This document shows positions 43,681 to 51,300 of a stretch of DNA of 64,000 nucleotides, in pieces. Numbering within the stretch: position 1 is the stretch's first letter; every line of letters starts with the position of its first letter. The position numbers and the translations under genes are program-made. The notes under the pieces were generated by a model. The model was not told the origin of the DNA. It searched no databases and saw only the letters and a list, made by a program, of their open reading frames with translations. The DNA comes from AWTP1-13 sp050248715 (lineage in GTDB: Bacteria; Pseudomonadota; Alphaproteobacteria; Rhizobiales; Hyphomicrobiaceae). The stretch is from positions 1 to 64,000 of the forward strand of contig JBFWRV010000026.1 of NCBI GenBank assembly GCA_050248715.1, written 5' to 3'.

Positions 43681-44624
43681 GTGGCGAGCCCCGGCTTGGA
43701 AGGCTTGAGCAGCGCTCGGATGCGCCGGATCGCTTCGATGATGCCGCCCGGCAGGAACGCCATCGTTGCGAACAGGATGGCGCCGAACATGATCTGCTGC
43801 AGGTTGACGTAGCCGCGCAGCAGCTCGGGCAAGGTCACCATGAATACGGTCCCGATCAGTGCGCCGGCGAGACTCGTCATGCCGCCGATCACGTTCATCA
43901 CCACGAGGTTGAGCGACTGGAACCCGGAGTAGGCCTCGGGGCCGACGAATTTGATGTAGTGGCCCTGCAGCGATCCCGTCATCCCTGCGAGCGCACAGGC
44001 GATGATGAAGACGGTCACCTTGAAGCGGATGACCGGCACGCCCGAGCATTCGGCAAGGCGCTCGCCCTCGCGGATGGCGTTGATGGCCCGTCCGAACTCG
44101 GAGGTGAGAATGCGCGCACAGAGCCCTACGCCGAACACGGCGAAGGCGAGCGCGAAGTAGTAGTAGGCGCGGTTGGAGGTCAGGAACGGGAACGGCGGCG
44201 GCACGTTGAAGATGCCGTTGGAGCCTCCGGTGATCGCGGAGTTCTCGATGATGGCCATGCGCACCACCTCGCCCATCAGGAAAGTGATGAGAACGAAGTA
44301 TTTGCCGGTGAGCCGCAGCACGATTGGGCCGATGATGGCGGCGACGCCCGCGGCAAGCGCAGTGCCGATCAGCAGGCCGACCGGCCAGGGCAGGCCGAAT
44401 TGCATGACGGAGATCACCGAGCCGTAGGCGCCGAAGCCCATGAACGCGGTGTGGCAGAGGCTCACGTGACCGGTGCGGATGATGAGGTGCAGCGAGCATG
44501 CGGCGATCGAGGTGAGGCAGATGAGGACGCCGACGTGATGGAGGAACTTGTCCTCCGTCAGCCATGGCCAGCCCAGCAGCGCGACGGCCGCGACGAGGGC
44601 GATGATCCACTTGCGCGCGTTCAT
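43677..44624 (-). CDS. livM: Branched-chain-amino-acid-type ABC permease LivM
   Basis: The 315-residue permease has about eight to ten membrane segments. The LivM features are visible: SLHLIIRTGHVSLCHTAFMG-like N-part, LICLTSIAACSLHLIIRTGH, and the EAA-like cytoplasmic loop RAINAIREGERLAECSGVPV contacting the ATPases. Together with LivH it forms the membrane channel. The gene follows livH with one base between stop and start. Confidence 0.93.
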   Translation of the reverse strand: MNARKWIIALVAAVALLGWPWLTEDKFLHHVGVLICLTSIAACSLHLIIRTGHVSLCHTAFMGFGAYGSVISVMQFGLPWPVGLLIGTALAAGVAAIIGPIVLRLTGKYFVLITFLMGEVVRMAIIENSAITGGSNGIFNVPPPFPFLTSNRAYYYFALAFAVFGVGLCARILTSEFGRAINAIREGERLAECSGVPVIRFKVTVFIIACALAGMTGSLQGHYIKFVGPEAYSGFQSLNLVVMNVIGGMTSLAGALIGTVFMVTLPELLRGYVNLQQIMFGAILFATMAFLPGGIIEAIRRIRALLKPSKPGLAT

Positions 44625-44625
44625 G

Positions 44626-45495
44626 TCAGTTCTCCGGCGTGCCGAGAATGCCCCAGGGACGCACGATCAGCAGCAGGATCACGACGCCGAAGGAGAGGAA
44701 GGCAGAGGCTGCCGCGCCATAGAATGTGCCGACGAAGCTTTCGGTGAAACCCAGCAGCACGCCGCCGAGCGCTGCGCCGGGAATCGAGCCCATGCCGCCG
44801 AGGATGACGACGATGAAGGCCATCAGCAGCGGCCGCTCCCCGAGTAGGGGAGACACGGCGTAGATCTGCCCCCACAGGGCACCGGCGAGCGCGGCGAGCA
44901 GGATAGCGACGAAGAAGGCGATCTTGTAGGTGCGCCGGGTGTCGACGCCCTGGGTCTCGGCCGTCTCGAGGTCCTGGGCGGCGGCACGCATGGCAAGGCC
45001 TGAACGCGTGTAACGGATGAAGACGTAGAAGCCCGCAAGCGCTGCGACCGCGATGATCACCACGATCAGCCGGTCGACGGGGATGATGATGTCGCCCAGC
45101 ATCAGCACGTCGCCCGACATGCTCGGGATGTTACGCTCGTGCACGTCCCAGAGCTGGACGGCGCCGAACATCATCATCATGTTGAGGCCGAGCAGGCCGA
45201 TCATGCTCTCGAACATGCGCTGGTAGAACCATCGGAATACCAGCCATTCCAGCACCAGCGAGGCGGTCGCCACGCCGATCACGCCGACCGGCAGGGCGAA
45301 TACCCAATGCCACTGCAGGGTCTTCATCAGATAGAAAAGGGCGAAAGCGCCGAGCATCGCGAACTCGCCGTGGGCGAAGTTGACGACGCGCATGATCCCG
45401 AACAGCAGCGTGAAGCCCAGCGCGACCAGGATGTAGATCGCGCTCAGGCTCACGCCATTGACAAAGACCTGGCCTAGGATCGTCGCATTGAACAC
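44626..45495 (-). CDS. livH: Branched-chain-amino-acid-type ABC permease LivH
   Basis: The 289-residue permease begins at GTG 45495. It has the LivH N-terminal helix set (QVFVNGVSLSAIYILVALGF, LLFGIMRVVNFAHGEFAMLG) and the coupling loop RSGLAMRAAAQDLETAETQG. ILGGMGSIPGAALGGVLLG near the C-terminus is highly typical. It lies 57 bp after the livK-like gene. Confidence 0.93.
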   Translation of the reverse strand: MFNATILGQVFVNGVSLSAIYILVALGFTLLFGIMRVVNFAHGEFAMLGAFALFYLMKTLQWHWVFALPVGVIGVATASLVLEWLVFRWFYQRMFESMIGLLGLNMMMMFGAVQLWDVHERNIPSMSGDVLMLGDIIIPVDRLIVVIIAVAALAGFYVFIRYTRSGLAMRAAAQDLETAETQGVDTRRTYKIAFFVAILLAALAGALWGQIYAVSPLLGERPLLMAFIVVILGGMGSIPGAALGGVLLGFTESFVGTFYGAAASAFLSFGVVILLLIVRPWGILGTPEN

Positions 45496-45552
45496 CGGAC
45501 GTCTTCTCCCGAGCCCGCCCCCGGAACGGGGCGCGGGCCCATTGTCCAGCGC

Positions 45553-46719
45553 CTAGGGGACGAACTTGGCCTTGGTGACAAGCTTGCCGCCTTTGACCTC
45601 GGCAAGGTAGTAGGTGAACATCAGCTGCCGGTTGACGCCGTAGCTTTCCTTGCCCGTCCACTTGACGGGGCCGTAGATGCCCGCGTCGAAGCCGTCCATG
45701 GCGTCGAGGGCGGCGCGCACTTTGGTGGTGTCGGTGGAGTCCGCCCGCTTGATGGCGTCCACGAGCATGAAGACGGTGTGGTAGAATGCGGGCATGAACT
45801 GGTTGATGATGCCCTTGCCGTACTTCTTCTCGTAGATGGGTCGCAGCTTCTTGCCGGCCGGCGTATCCCAATCGAATACGCCGTAGGAGAGGAAGCCTTC
45901 CGCCGCCGGCCCCGCGATCTCGATGATCTCGTCCGACCCGGGTCCGCCGATCTGGATCACCTTGCCCTTGAAGCCCGCCTGCCGGATCTGCTTGAGCATG
46001 AGGCCGGCGTCGCCCGGCGAGTTGCCGTCGAACTCGAAGGCGTCGACCTTCTGCGCCATCATGCGCAGGATCAGCGGCGTGAACTCCTTGATACCGCGTT
46101 CGAAGAGATCGAGCACGACCTCGAAGCCCTGCTTGCGATAGTCCGCCGCGAGCGCGCCTGCCACGGACTGGCCGACCGCATCATTGGGAGCGAGCAGGCC
46201 GACCTTCTTGACCTCGGGCGCGTTCTTCTTGAGCCACTTGATCAACGGCGGCCCGAACTCGATATTGGTCGGATAGATCCGGAAATTGTAGGGATCGGGC
46301 GTATCATTCTTCAGGATCTGCGGGGCGTAGCCGTTGGTCAGCGCGATGACCTTGGCCGGATTGGTGACGCTGATCACGCCGAGAGCAGGCGGCGAGCCGA
46401 CCGGGCCGATGATGAATTTCACCTTGTCCTGATTGACCAGCCGCTCAGCCGCCGCCTTGCCGCCGGCGCCTGTGTACATGTCGTCGTACATGATGAGTTC
46501 GAGCTTGTAGGTCTTGCCCTCGGCCTTGAAGCCGCCTGCCGCGTTGATCTCCTCGACGGCGATTTCCATGCCGCGCTGGGCTGCCAAGCCCCAGGCCGTG
46601 CCGCCGCCGGAAAGCGGTCCGATGCCGCCGAACTTGAGAACTTCCTGGGCGTGCGCCGCGGCAGCGCCGCCGAGTACCATGGCTGCGCCGATGAGCGCGG
46701 CTGACCACTTCCGATGCAT
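45553..46719 (-). CDS. ABC transporter substrate-binding protein (LivK-like)
   Basis: The 388-residue protein has a signal peptide (MHRKWSAALIGAAMVLGGAA, cleavage near AHA) and a type I periplasmic binding fold: VLKFGGIGPLSGGGTAWGLA, EEINAAGGFKAEGKTYKLEL, FIIGPVGSPPALGVISVTN and the hinge and second lobe to the C-terminus. It captures the ligand for LivHMGF. Ligands in this family range from amino acids to amides and aromatic acids; identity unknown. First gene of the operon. Confidence 0.92.
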   Translation of the reverse strand: MHRKWSAALIGAAMVLGGAAAAHAQEVLKFGGIGPLSGGGTAWGLAAQRGMEIAVEEINAAGGFKAEGKTYKLELIMYDDMYTGAGGKAAAERLVNQDKVKFIIGPVGSPPALGVISVTNPAKVIALTNGYAPQILKNDTPDPYNFRIYPTNIEFGPPLIKWLKKNAPEVKKVGLLAPNDAVGQSVAGALAADYRKQGFEVVLDLFERGIKEFTPLILRMMAQKVDAFEFDGNSPGDAGLMLKQIRQAGFKGKVIQIGGPGSDEIIEIAGPAAEGFLSYGVFDWDTPAGKKLRPIYEKKYGKGIINQFMPAFYHTVFMLVDAIKRADSTDTTKVRAALDAMDGFDAGIYGPVKWTGKESYGVNRQLMFTYYLAEVKGGKLVTKAKFVP

Positions 46720-47010
46720 AAGTCGTCTCCTCCAGTGGGCTGTGGGGGCGGTCCGTGCGCGGAGCCCGCCGTAGTCTTTTTGGGCACCTTAGGGACGGAG
46801 GCCAATCCGTCAAGCCGCCATGGCGAAAGGGAATACTGCCCCGCGAGCGCTGCATGGCGGCTCGCACCTGCTAGCCTCGCCCGAGCCCGCGAGGAAGCTT
46901 CGACGCGGGATGCAAGCAGGAAGTTTGGACGGGGCGGCGGCGCGGGAAGCGTCCCATTATGCGGACGCGACCCGGGTCCGGAGGCTTCCCGCTCCGGCCG
47001 TCGGCGTCGA

Positions 47011-47289
47011 TCAGGAAAGGTCCTCTTCGGTGATGCGCACGACGAGCACATTGACCTCGGCTTTGTAGAGGCCCCCGTTGTACTTGAGCGTCGCAATGCG
47101 CACGAACTCATCCTTGCGGTGCGCAAGCTGTGCCGCGAAATCCCTCTTCGATTTGAGCGGAGGGCCTTCGATCCTGGCCAGCAGTTCCTTGCCTATGTCC
47201 ACGCGTACGGTGCGCTCATCATCCGCCATGAAGAACGAGGCGGTGCCGAATGCGACGCTGATCGCGGTGGTCTTGAGGGTAAGGGCCAT
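47011..47289 (-). CDS. Small conserved hypothetical protein
   Basis: The 92-residue product from ATG 47289 reads MALTLKTTAISVAFGTASFF then a mixed alpha/beta stretch (DERTVRVDIGKELLARIEG, DFAAQLAHRKDEFVRIATLK) and a final VNVLVVRITEED strand. The layout resembles DUF1488-type small proteins but the match is weak. No signal peptide. It stands between the liv operon and the cyclase gene and is probably independent. Confidence 0.6.
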   Translation of the reverse strand: MALTLKTTAISVAFGTASFFMADDERTVRVDIGKELLARIEGPPLKSKRDFAAQLAHRKDEFVRIATLKYNGGLYKAEVNVLVVRITEEDLS

Positions 47290-47405
47290 GGGGCGACATG
47301 CTCCTCGCGTCGTCACGCGGTGATGGTCCCAAGTGTACTATAAGCCCGGCGCGCGGTGCAGGTCTTCCGATCGTCGGAGCTGGTTAGCAGGTGGCGTGAG
47401 CGGCA

Positions 47406-48098
47406 CTAATCGTCGAACAGAGCGACCGCCCGGATAGGTGAGCCCGTGCCGCCGCGCCATTTGAGCGGCAGGCCGATGAACTGGAACTCTCCCTGGCCGA
47501 TGAGCGCCTCCAGATTGCACAAGCTCTCGATGTGCGTGATGTCGAGCTCCAGGCATGCCTTGTGCACCAGCGCGTTGACGTCGCCCTCGGGGCCTGGCCG
47601 CATGGAGTCGATGCCGAAGTGCACGATGCCCTGCCTTGCCAGCCATTGCGTCGCCGCAACGTTGACCCCTGGATTGTCCGTGGCATAGGCGGGCTTGGGA
47701 AACGTCCGCTCATGGTGTCCGGTACAAAGCAGGATGGTGCCGCCCTTCGGGATGGGCACGCCCGCTGCCGTCACGGCCGCTTCCAGGTCGGCAGGGGTGA
47801 TCTCGGCCCTCGGCTTGATGTGCCGCAAATCGATGCAGATGCCGGGCACGATGCATTTCTCGAGCGGGTACTTGTCGATCGGGGTGCCGTCCGGCCCGAA
47901 GTGGCGCGGGGCATCGATATGCGTGCCGCCGTGGTCGGGCATGGAGAAGTACATGACGCTATTGCCGTGCACGTTGCCGGAGTCGGCGAACGCCTCCGCG
48001 TGCGTCTTCCAGATGCCGTGAATAACCGGCGGCTGGCCCGGGTAGCCGGGCGTGCGGTGGTAGAGCTCGCGGCTCAAGTCGACGATGCGCATGGGCAT
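47406..48098 (-). CDS. Cyclase family protein (kynurenine formamidase-like)
   Basis: The 230-residue protein belongs to the cyclase/arylformamidase family (PF04199). It starts MPMRIVDLSRELYHRTPGYP and carries the metal-binding motif MPDHGGTHIDAPRHF with His56, His60, Asp62 and His66. Members hydrolyse N-formylkynurenine, isatin or other small amides and lactams. The context of an ATP-dependent hydantoinase and an amino-acid-type importer on the other side of a small gene suggests action on a related amide; this is inference. ATG 48098 gives the family-typical start; the longer open frame is a shadow. Confidence 0.88.
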   Translation of the reverse strand: MPMRIVDLSRELYHRTPGYPGQPPVIHGIWKTHAEAFADSGNVHGNSVMYFSMPDHGGTHIDAPRHFGPDGTPIDKYPLEKCIVPGICIDLRHIKPRAEITPADLEAAVTAAGVPIPKGGTILLCTGHHERTFPKPAYATDNPGVNVAATQWLARQGIVHFGIDSMRPGPEGDVNALVHKACLELDITHIESLCNLEALIGQGEFQFIGLPLKWRGGTGSPIRAVALFDD

Positions 48099-48265
48099 GG
48101 ATCCGGCGGACGGCTTTCCCCGATCGGGCGCGTGAGGATACTGCCGGCCCGGAGCCGGGTCCACACGAGCCCAGGCACTGGCCTGCCGGCGCCCGGGCTG
48201 CCCCCGGCATCTGCGGGTGACTCCCGGCAAGGGACCCGACCGACCTGGAAGGCCGCAATTGTCGC

Positions 48266-48460
48266 TCAGCCCAAGATGTACGCCGCAAACCACGTTCCCG
48301 CGACTGCCGTCACGAGCAGCAGCCGGACCAGGATGCGGGCGGGATCGCGCTTGAGCTGGGGCCGCTCCACCGTACGGGACGAGATGCTGGGCGCCTCCTC
48401 CAGGAGTCGTGCAAGCCTCTCCTCTGCGACGAGCGTATGAGTAGAGACTGGAAACAACAT
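48266..48460 (-). CDS. Small single-span membrane protein
   Basis: The 64-residue product has a charged N-half (LVAEERLARLLEEAPSISS) and one C-terminal hydrophobic segment (ILVRLLLVTAVAGTWFAAYI). GGGGAG nine bases before the ATG supports translation. No family recognised; coding is less certain than for longer genes. Confidence 0.45.
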   Translation of the reverse strand: MLFPVSTHTLVAEERLARLLEEAPSISSRTVERPQLKRDPARILVRLLLVTAVAGTWFAAYILG

Positions 48461-48723
48461 GGACGCGGTCTCCCCACTGACTGCGTGCCAGTATAGACGA
48501 GAACAGTGGGCGCCGGCACTGTCCGTTCCAGAAATTACTGTGCGCTGGCGCGCAGTGCCCGCGACGGTGACACCTCTCCGCAGGCGAGCGTGATGATCGA
48601 GAAACCGTGGCTCCGGCGCTGGCGGGCGGCCTCACCCGGACGGCAGCCTCGACGCCGCCATTAGCATCCAACAGGTGGCTGTGCATCGACTTTGTCGACG
48701 AGACGGCCAACTGGTCGGCGGCA

Positions 48724-50292
48724 TTATCGTCGAGCGCCGTTCCCGCCCCGAGCGCCTTGAGATAGGCGTCCGTTTGACGACCTCAGGTCTTCCGGCCGAG
48801 GAACGTGGGCGCCGGACGCGATCCACTGCCGATAGGTCTGGAACCGCAGGCCAAGCTTGTCGTAGTGGACTCGCAAGTAGCCATCCCGTCCGCGCTCGAC
48901 AGCCTCCGGCATGACTGTTTGCACTTCCTGCGCCAGCACACCGACATAGGCCTGATTGGACCCATTGTAGGCAAACCGGTAGAACCCGAGACCGCTGTCG
49001 AGACGACCGAGAAGGACAATGTCGTGCTTGAGGGCGACATCCGACCGGCGTCCGCCACGCCCGCCTCCGAAGCCTCTGCCGCCGCCGAAACCTCTGCCTC
49101 CGATACGACCCCCGCGCGGCGCCCGGTAGCCATGACTGCGCCCGCCACCACGAGCGACGCGCGGTGCGCGGTGCGGCTTCCTGTGAGCCGCCTTGCGGGA
49201 GGAGGCGCTCCGGGCCGACCGCTGAGGCGGCCGTCGGGCGGCATGCGAAGCGGGGCGCTTGCCCTGGCCGGCCTGCTTGCCTCGGCCGCGGTCACCCGCC
49301 TTTGCGCGATTGCCCGGCTGCTGCTTTGCGACCTTGGCGCGGTCTCCGCCCGGCTTCAGCACCTGCTGGCCCTTGCTGCCGCGAAAATCGGGCTTGCCCT
49401 TGTTCCCAGGCCGATTTGCTCCGGCAAACTGCTGTCGCACGTTGGCGTTGTTGTACGCGACGCCTCGGCGGTGCTGAGGATTGTGCCGCCAATGCTCCAC
49501 GTGAGCGCCGCGGTTGATGTTGATGTTGCCTCCGCCCCAGTTGATGCCGCCACCCCAGAAGCGCCCGCCTGAGACCCACCGCCACAACGCGTAGCCGGCG
49601 CCGAAGGCAATCCCCGTGCCGATGATGCCCGGCAGGTAGTTTCCATCCGGATAGTAATAGTAGGGCGGATAGGCGGGATATGGCCACGCACCGTAAACGG
49701 CTGCGGGATCGTAGTAGGGCACGTAAAGGGTGCTGGGGTCCGTGGGCTCGATAGCCAGGAGCTGCCTGTTGCCCTCCTGCCTGACCGTCACTTTCTGCTC
49801 ATTGGTCGATTTCAGCTTCTCGTTCGCATAAGCCTTGGATCGCAGCCGCTGAATGGCATCCATGACATCGGGCTGCTGGGCCAGCACAGCGTCTCCCAAT
49901 TGCTGCGTCCAATCGAGCTTCCTGCTCATCATGGCGAGAACAGACGGTGTCGCTACCAGCGACTTCACGCTGTCGTCCCAACCCTGCTTTTCGACCTCTT
50001 TCTTGAGGCGATCGCCGTCAAGGCTCTTTCGCTCCGTCATCCAGCGGTCAGCCTGCACCACCTCGAGCGGGTAGGTCGATGCCATAAGAACCTGGGCCAG
50101 CAAGGTGTCCGGGTAGAGCGCGATCGGCGCGACCAGCGCATCAAGCTGCTCGGGTTTCAGGACCTGTTGATCGGATGTCGCCGGCGTGGATGGGTTCTGC
50201 GCGTTGGCAGCGGCGGGCATAAGCAGCACAAGCGCGAGCAATAGCGCTGCTGTCCATTCGGACATGTCTTCCCTGAAGTGGCTTAGCTTCAT
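48724..50292 (-). CDS. DUF3300 protein fused to a peptidase S74-like C-terminal domain
   Basis: The 522-residue protein starts at ATG 50292 with a signal peptide (to about residue 32, ANAQ). The DUF3300 domain covers about residues 44-215 (LKPEQLDALVAPIALYPDTL, ASTYPLEVVQADRWM, STLYVPYYDPAAVYGAWPYP). A Gly/Asn and then Arg/Lys-rich, Gly-rich linker (about 240-414, with GRGFGGGRG repeats) leads to a domain at 415-485. This domain reads RRSDVALKHDIVLLGRLDSG, FYRFAYNGSNQAYVGVLAQE and VHYDKLGL, matching the S74 intramolecular chaperone of phage tail spikes. The Ser417-x4-Lys422 pair equals the autocatalytic dyad. DUF3300 function is unknown. Confidence 0.9.
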   Translation of the reverse strand: MKLSHFREDMSEWTAALLLALVLLMPAAANAQNPSTPATSDQQVLKPEQLDALVAPIALYPDTLLAQVLMASTYPLEVVQADRWMTERKSLDGDRLKKEVEKQGWDDSVKSLVATPSVLAMMSRKLDWTQQLGDAVLAQQPDVMDAIQRLRSKAYANEKLKSTNEQKVTVRQEGNRQLLAIEPTDPSTLYVPYYDPAAVYGAWPYPAYPPYYYYPDGNYLPGIIGTGIAFGAGYALWRWVSGGRFWGGGINWGGGNININRGAHVEHWRHNPQHRRGVAYNNANVRQQFAGANRPGNKGKPDFRGSKGQQVLKPGGDRAKVAKQQPGNRAKAGDRGRGKQAGQGKRPASHAARRPPQRSARSASSRKAAHRKPHRAPRVARGGGRSHGYRAPRGGRIGGRGFGGGRGFGGGRGGRRSDVALKHDIVLLGRLDSGLGFYRFAYNGSNQAYVGVLAQEVQTVMPEAVERGRDGYLRVHYDKLGLRFQTYRQWIASGAHVPRPEDLRSSNGRLSQGARGGNGARR

Positions 50293-50716
50293 TGCAGATT
50301 CCCTATATCGAACATATCCTCCTTCAATTGAGCCAAGCCGGGCGAGGGTCGAAATCAGGGAATACCCTGAGGGCATAAGCGGCGTTGCGCTAGGCGGAAT
50401 TGGCTGAAGAAACGCCGCTCGCGGAAAATACCCTTACCCAGAGAGGGCATCGGGGCCTGGTTGGAACGGCGACGGCTCTGACGGAAACTGCGCCCGATAC
50501 TGGAACAGCGGCTGCCGCAAAGACGATTTGCAATCAGCAAAGACGTTCTTGTTCCCGCGGGGACAGCCGGCATCACGAAGGAAACCCGCAGCCTTTCCTC
50601 GCGGCTGATGGCGGTGAGATGCAGTGCGTTTCCCAGGCAGGCGCCGCATTATCGCTCCAGCATTACAGCCACCCTCTTTCAGACACCGTCTCTGGTTCGC
50701 CGCCCGGAGCTCATCT
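50293..50716. other. 424-bp divergent intergenic region
   Basis: Separates the DUF3300 gene from the decayed DUF3617 gene. Overlapping open frames on both strands have no homology or ribosome binding site that I recognise. Promoters for both flanking genes should lie here, but no clear boxes were identified. Confidence 0.4.
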
Positions 50717-51110
50717 ATGGGTCCTTCCATCGTCCTCCTTGCCGCAGCATTGGTGCCGATTGCGCCGCTCACCGCCGCAGCGCAGACGCTCGATCTGCCT
50801 GTGCGCAAGGCTGGCCTGTGGCAGGTCACGACAATTTCCGAGGGGGGCATGAAGGTGCCGCCCATCGCCGTTGCTGCCAGCCAAGGCGAAAACAGAGATC
50901 ACAGGCGATTTTCAGTCGAGCTATACCATTAGGTCAGAAGCCACGCTGTTAGGACCGATCAAGGATCTCACCCTGACCACACAAACAGCGAACTGGAAAA
51001 GCGCCGACTGCGCGGGCATGGCGCCGGGCGACATCAGCGTGGCTCCTGGCATCAAAGTCAACGTTAAGCAATTGAAGTTGCAATCCGGCGCGAAGCGGCC
51101 CACCAATTGA
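50717..51110 (+). pseudogene. DUF3617 domain gene with internal deletion and frameshift
   Basis: The first part (ATG 50717, CGGAG upstream) encodes a signal peptide (GPSIVLLAAALVPIAPLTAAA) and the DUF3617 start RKAGLWQVTTISEGGMKVPP. The typical middle (conserved Cys segment) is missing. The family resumes in another frame from about 50885 with AKTEITGDFQSSYTIRSEAT and NWKSADCAGMAPGDISVAPG and ends at 51110. About 40-50 residues appear deleted at a junction near 50870-50890. DUF3617 proteins are small periplasmic proteins of unknown role. Confidence 0.7.
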
Positions 51111-51300
51111 GCCAGCGTTGCAAATGCGCAGGGTTCCTGACTAATGGGTCCGAGAAGTGCCAGTAAGGGACTCATGCACCGCAGCAAACTGCGCAGCGAG
51201 CGCTGCACGTGCAGGCGATCTCATGACCATCCTGAGCCGATGTTGACAGTCCTGGGTTGGAGCCTAGGCTGCACCAAACCGGCAGCCGGACCATCCGAAG

